Assembly: GCA_013362295.1 (NCBI GenBank)
Contig: JABFWJ010000124.1
Location: 1-14,495, forward strand
Direction: 5' to 3'
Length of the DNA stretch: 14,495 nt
Source of the DNA: Thermoleophilia bacterium
GTDB taxonomy: Bacteria; Actinomycetota; Thermoleophilia; Gaiellales; Gaiellaceae
Within the stretch, counting starts at the first letter, position 1; every line of letters starts with the position of its first letter. A program made the translations under genes and the position numbers. The notes beneath the pieces are model-generated. The model searched no databases. It saw nothing but the letters and a program-made list of their open reading frames with translations, and was not told the DNA's origin. Of this stretch, positions 12,737 through 14,495 are shown in pieces.

Positions 12737-12769
12737 CGAATCTGATTCGGCGCAGCCGAACCAGATTCG
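12737..12769. terminator. Bidirectional terminator-like hairpin between convergent genes
   Basis: An inverted repeat with 15-nt arms (12737-12751 and 12755-12769) and a 3-nt loop lies in the 46-bp gap between the membrane protein stop and the nuoN stop. One position mispairs (A opposite C) in plus-strand RNA, but in minus-strand RNA it becomes a G-U pair, so the stem is fully paired for the nuo transcript. No U-tract follows in either direction. Its position and stability suggest a terminator for both genes, above all the nuo operon. Confidence 0.65.
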
Positions 12770-12780
12770 AGCCCTTCGGT

Positions 12781-14256
12781 TTACAGGGGCAGCGCCCCCG
12801 CCGCGTCCTTCGCGACGTCGATCAACGGCTGCACGGCGAAGAACGAGCCGACCGTGACGACGACGCAGATCAGGACGCCCGCGCTCAGCAGCACCTCCGG
12901 ATTGGGTGCACCGCCGACGGGCGCGATCTGCAGCTCGGCGGTTTCGCGGAAGTACATCGCGCGCACGATCCCGAGGTAGTAGTAGGCGGAGATCATCGTC
13001 GCGATCACGCCGGCGACGATCAGCCACCACCAGCCGTGCCGGTACGCCGCGGCGAAGACGTAGAACTTGCCGAAGAAGCCGCCGGTCAGCGGGAATCCGA
13101 GCATCCCGAGCATGAAGATCCACATCGAGCCGCCGAGGAACGGCCGTTCCCAGCCGAGGCCCGCGAGGTTCTGGAGCGTGACGGGCACGCCGAGCTCGCG
13201 CTCGCGCGCGGCGACGACCGCGAACGCACCGAGTGACATCGCCGCGTATGGCACGAGGTAGTAGATGAGCGCGCGCGCGCCGAGCGCGTTCGCGGCCGCG
13301 ACGCCGATCAGCATGAAGCCGGCGTGCGAGACCGACGAGTACGCGAGGATCCGCTTCACGTTCCGCTGCACGAGCGCGCCGATGTTCCCCCACGCGAGCG
13401 AGACGATCGCGATCGCGGCGATCGCACCGGTCCACAGTCGCTCGTCGTGCGGGAACGCCGTCGTCAGAACGCGGTAGGTGACGACGAGCGCCGCGATCTT
13501 GGTCGCCGACGACATGAACGCGGTCACCGGGGTCGGTGCGCCCTGGTACGCGTCGGGCGTCCACATGTGGAACGGCGCCGCCGACGCCTTGAACCCGAGC
13601 CCGGCGACGATCATCGCGAGCCCGACGACGAGCATCGCATCGTGCCGGTGCCCCGCGGCCGCGATGCGATCGAACGACAGCTGCCCGGTGATGCCGTAGA
13701 CGAGCGCCGAGCCGAAGAGCAGCGTCGCCGAGCCGACCGCCCCGACGATCAGGTACTTGAGGCCGGCCTCGAGCGACCCGATCAGGTCGATGTCGATCGC
13801 AGTCAGCACGTAGAGCGCGATCGAGAACCACTCGAGCCCGAGGAAGAGCGTCATCAGGTTCGACGCCTGCACGAAGAACGCCATGCCGGCTCCGGCCGCG
13901 GTCAGGAGCGCGTAGTACTCGGCGATGTGCTCGTCACGCATGCGCTCGCGGTACGAGATCAGGACTGCGACCGCACCGCACCCCGCGAGCAGCACCTGGG
14001 CGAGCGCCGCCCACCGGTCGCGGAAGATCGCGTCGTGCACCTGGGCAGCCGCCCGGGAGCTGCGGTCGTCCAGGACGATCGCGAAGACGAACGAGCCGAC
14101 GAAGGCGGCGAAGGCGAGGACCGCGGAGACGGGCTTGCGCGCACGGCGCGGCACGAGAACGGCCACGAGTAGCAGCACGCCGGAGACGCCGATCAGCGTC
14201 AGCGACGGCGCGAGCGTGAACCAGTCGACGTGCGGCTTGACGATGGCGGCGATCAT
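12781..14256 (-). CDS. nuoN: NADH-quinone oxidoreductase subunit N
   Basis: A 491-residue polytopic membrane protein, one of the three antiporter-like proton-pumping subunits of respiratory complex I. Family landmarks: LGLEWFSIALYVL (139-151) with E141, LKYLIVGAVGSATLLFGSAL (166-185) with K167, GFKASAAPFHMWTPDAYQGA (221-240) with K223, PTPVTAFMSSATKIAAL (241-257) with K253, VKRILAYSSVSHAGFM (300-315) with K301, and GFPLTGGFFGKFYVF (387-401) with K397. The lysines and glutamate are those expected in the proton path, so the subunit looks functional. Length is normal for NuoN. The start at ATG 14256 overlaps the stop of the upstream nuoM gene as ATGA, and AGGAGC lies 6 nt upstream. It is the last gene of the nuo operon, as is usual, and is followed by the hairpin at 12737-12769. 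Confidence 0.95.
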   Translation of the reverse strand: MIAAIVKPHVDWFTLAPSLTLIGVSGVLLLVAVLVPRRARKPVSAVLAFAAFVGSFVFAIVLDDRSSRAAAQVHDAIFRDRWAALAQVLLAGCGAVAVLISYRERMRDEHIAEYYALLTAAGAGMAFFVQASNLMTLFLGLEWFSIALYVLTAIDIDLIGSLEAGLKYLIVGAVGSATLLFGSALVYGITGQLSFDRIAAAGHRHDAMLVVGLAMIVAGLGFKASAAPFHMWTPDAYQGAPTPVTAFMSSATKIAALVVTYRVLTTAFPHDERLWTGAIAAIAIVSLAWGNIGALVQRNVKRILAYSSVSHAGFMLIGVAAANALGARALIYYLVPYAAMSLGAFAVVAARERELGVPVTLQNLAGLGWERPFLGGSMWIFMLGMLGFPLTGGFFGKFYVFAAAYRHGWWWLIVAGVIATMISAYYYLGIVRAMYFRETAELQIAPVGGAPNPEVLLSAGVLICVVVTVGSFFAVQPLIDVAKDAAGALPL

Positions 14257-14495
14257 CGGGCCGCTCCTGCGTCCACGTCGACGCGTGTGCCGCGAATGTC
14301 CGTGTCCGTGATGACGGTCTGGCACGAACCCTGGTTCGCGGACCGGGTGCAGCTCGTCTTGCCGACCGTCGAAGTCGTAGACGCGAAGTTGACGACCGCC
14401 GATCCGCCGCCGAATGCGTGGCCGGAAACGAGGTTCGGGTACGCGCTCAGCGCGAGCAGGCACGCGACGAGCGGCACGACGACCGCGAGCTCGCC
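14253..14495 (-). CDS. nuoM: NADH-quinone oxidoreductase subunit M, C-terminal end only
   Basis: The frame enters from the window edge and gives the last 80 residues. It opens with GELAVVVPLVACLLALSAYP, which matches the final transmembrane helix of NuoM ('RE.A...PL.....LG.YP'), and it directly precedes nuoN with an ATGA overlap, the standard complex I order M-N. After this helix comes an unusual polar tail of about 55 residues: Gly/Ser/Thr-rich, with two cysteines (KTSCTRSANQGSCQT) and a DTD...DVD acidic end. NuoM proteins usually end soon after the last helix, so this extension is lineage-specific or newly gained. It is not a shadow frame, because the helix is in the same frame. The upstream part, including the catalytic lysines, is outside the window. 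Confidence 0.85.
   Translation of the reverse strand, partial: GELAVVVPLVACLLALSAYPNLVSGHAFGGGSAVVNFASTTSTVGKTSCTRSANQGSCQTVITDTDIRGTRVDVDAGAAR

Noticed and set aside
12500..14463. Extended N-termini and off-frames around nuoN
   Set aside because: The frame upstream of 14256 reads basic low-complexity sequence; the NuoN start is fixed by the ATGA overlap, the ribosome binding site and the family N-terminus.

Overview
The window is a densely packed stretch of a high-GC bacterial chromosome. Almost every base is coding, genes overlap by a few bases, and GTG and TTG starts are common. I see no tRNA, rRNA, CRISPR array, insertion sequence, phage gene or integration site. High GC, the gene families (AlkZ-related protein, short DUF1015, UPF0173 hydrolase, DUF1028 with a C-terminal PG_binding_2-like domain, TadE/G-like pilus protein) and the compactness suggest an actinobacterium-like lineage, perhaps Thermoleophilia (Gaiellales/Solirubrobacterales). 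That placement is an inference and cannot be proved from this window.

Layout: (1) 1-546 (-) is the 5' part of an AlkZ-related winged-helix protein, divergent from a DUF1015 protein (571-1590) and an inositol monophosphatase-family phosphatase (1583-2377), which overlap by 8 bp. (2) 2355-2711 (-) is a small secreted two-cysteine protein, divergent from a DUF72 protein (2795-3541). (3) On the minus strand a membrane hybrid histidine kinase (6756-4492) is followed by a TadE/G-like protein (4451-3519). (4) On the plus strand lies a Mrp/ApbC-type Fe-S carrier ATPase (6801-7862), a HAD-IB phosphatase (7863-8525) and a shortened type-2 malate/lactate dehydrogenase-like protein (8515-9264), with no gaps between them. 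(5) On the minus strand, reading 12287 down to 9233, there is a five-gene unit with every junction overlapping: UPF0173 metallo-beta-lactamase-fold hydrolase, an unrecognised 88-residue protein, a DUF1028 protein, and two tandem cupin-plus-TPR-like paralogues. (6) 12360-12734 (+) is a small orphan membrane protein. (7) 14495-12781 (-) is the end of a respiratory complex I operon: the NuoM C-terminus and complete NuoN, separated from the convergent membrane protein gene by a strong hairpin.

Most genes are housekeeping or conserved families. The least explained part is the five-gene unit of region 5. Its strict translational coupling implies one shared process, which I cannot name. The DUF1028 protein's PG_binding_2-like tail and the two sensor-like cupin/TPR proteins make a catabolic or envelope-related role thinkable but unproved. 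Other oddities are the degenerate small dehydrogenase, a Cys-containing tail on NuoM, and three convergent gene pairs whose 3' ends overlap by 23, 23 and 32 bp.
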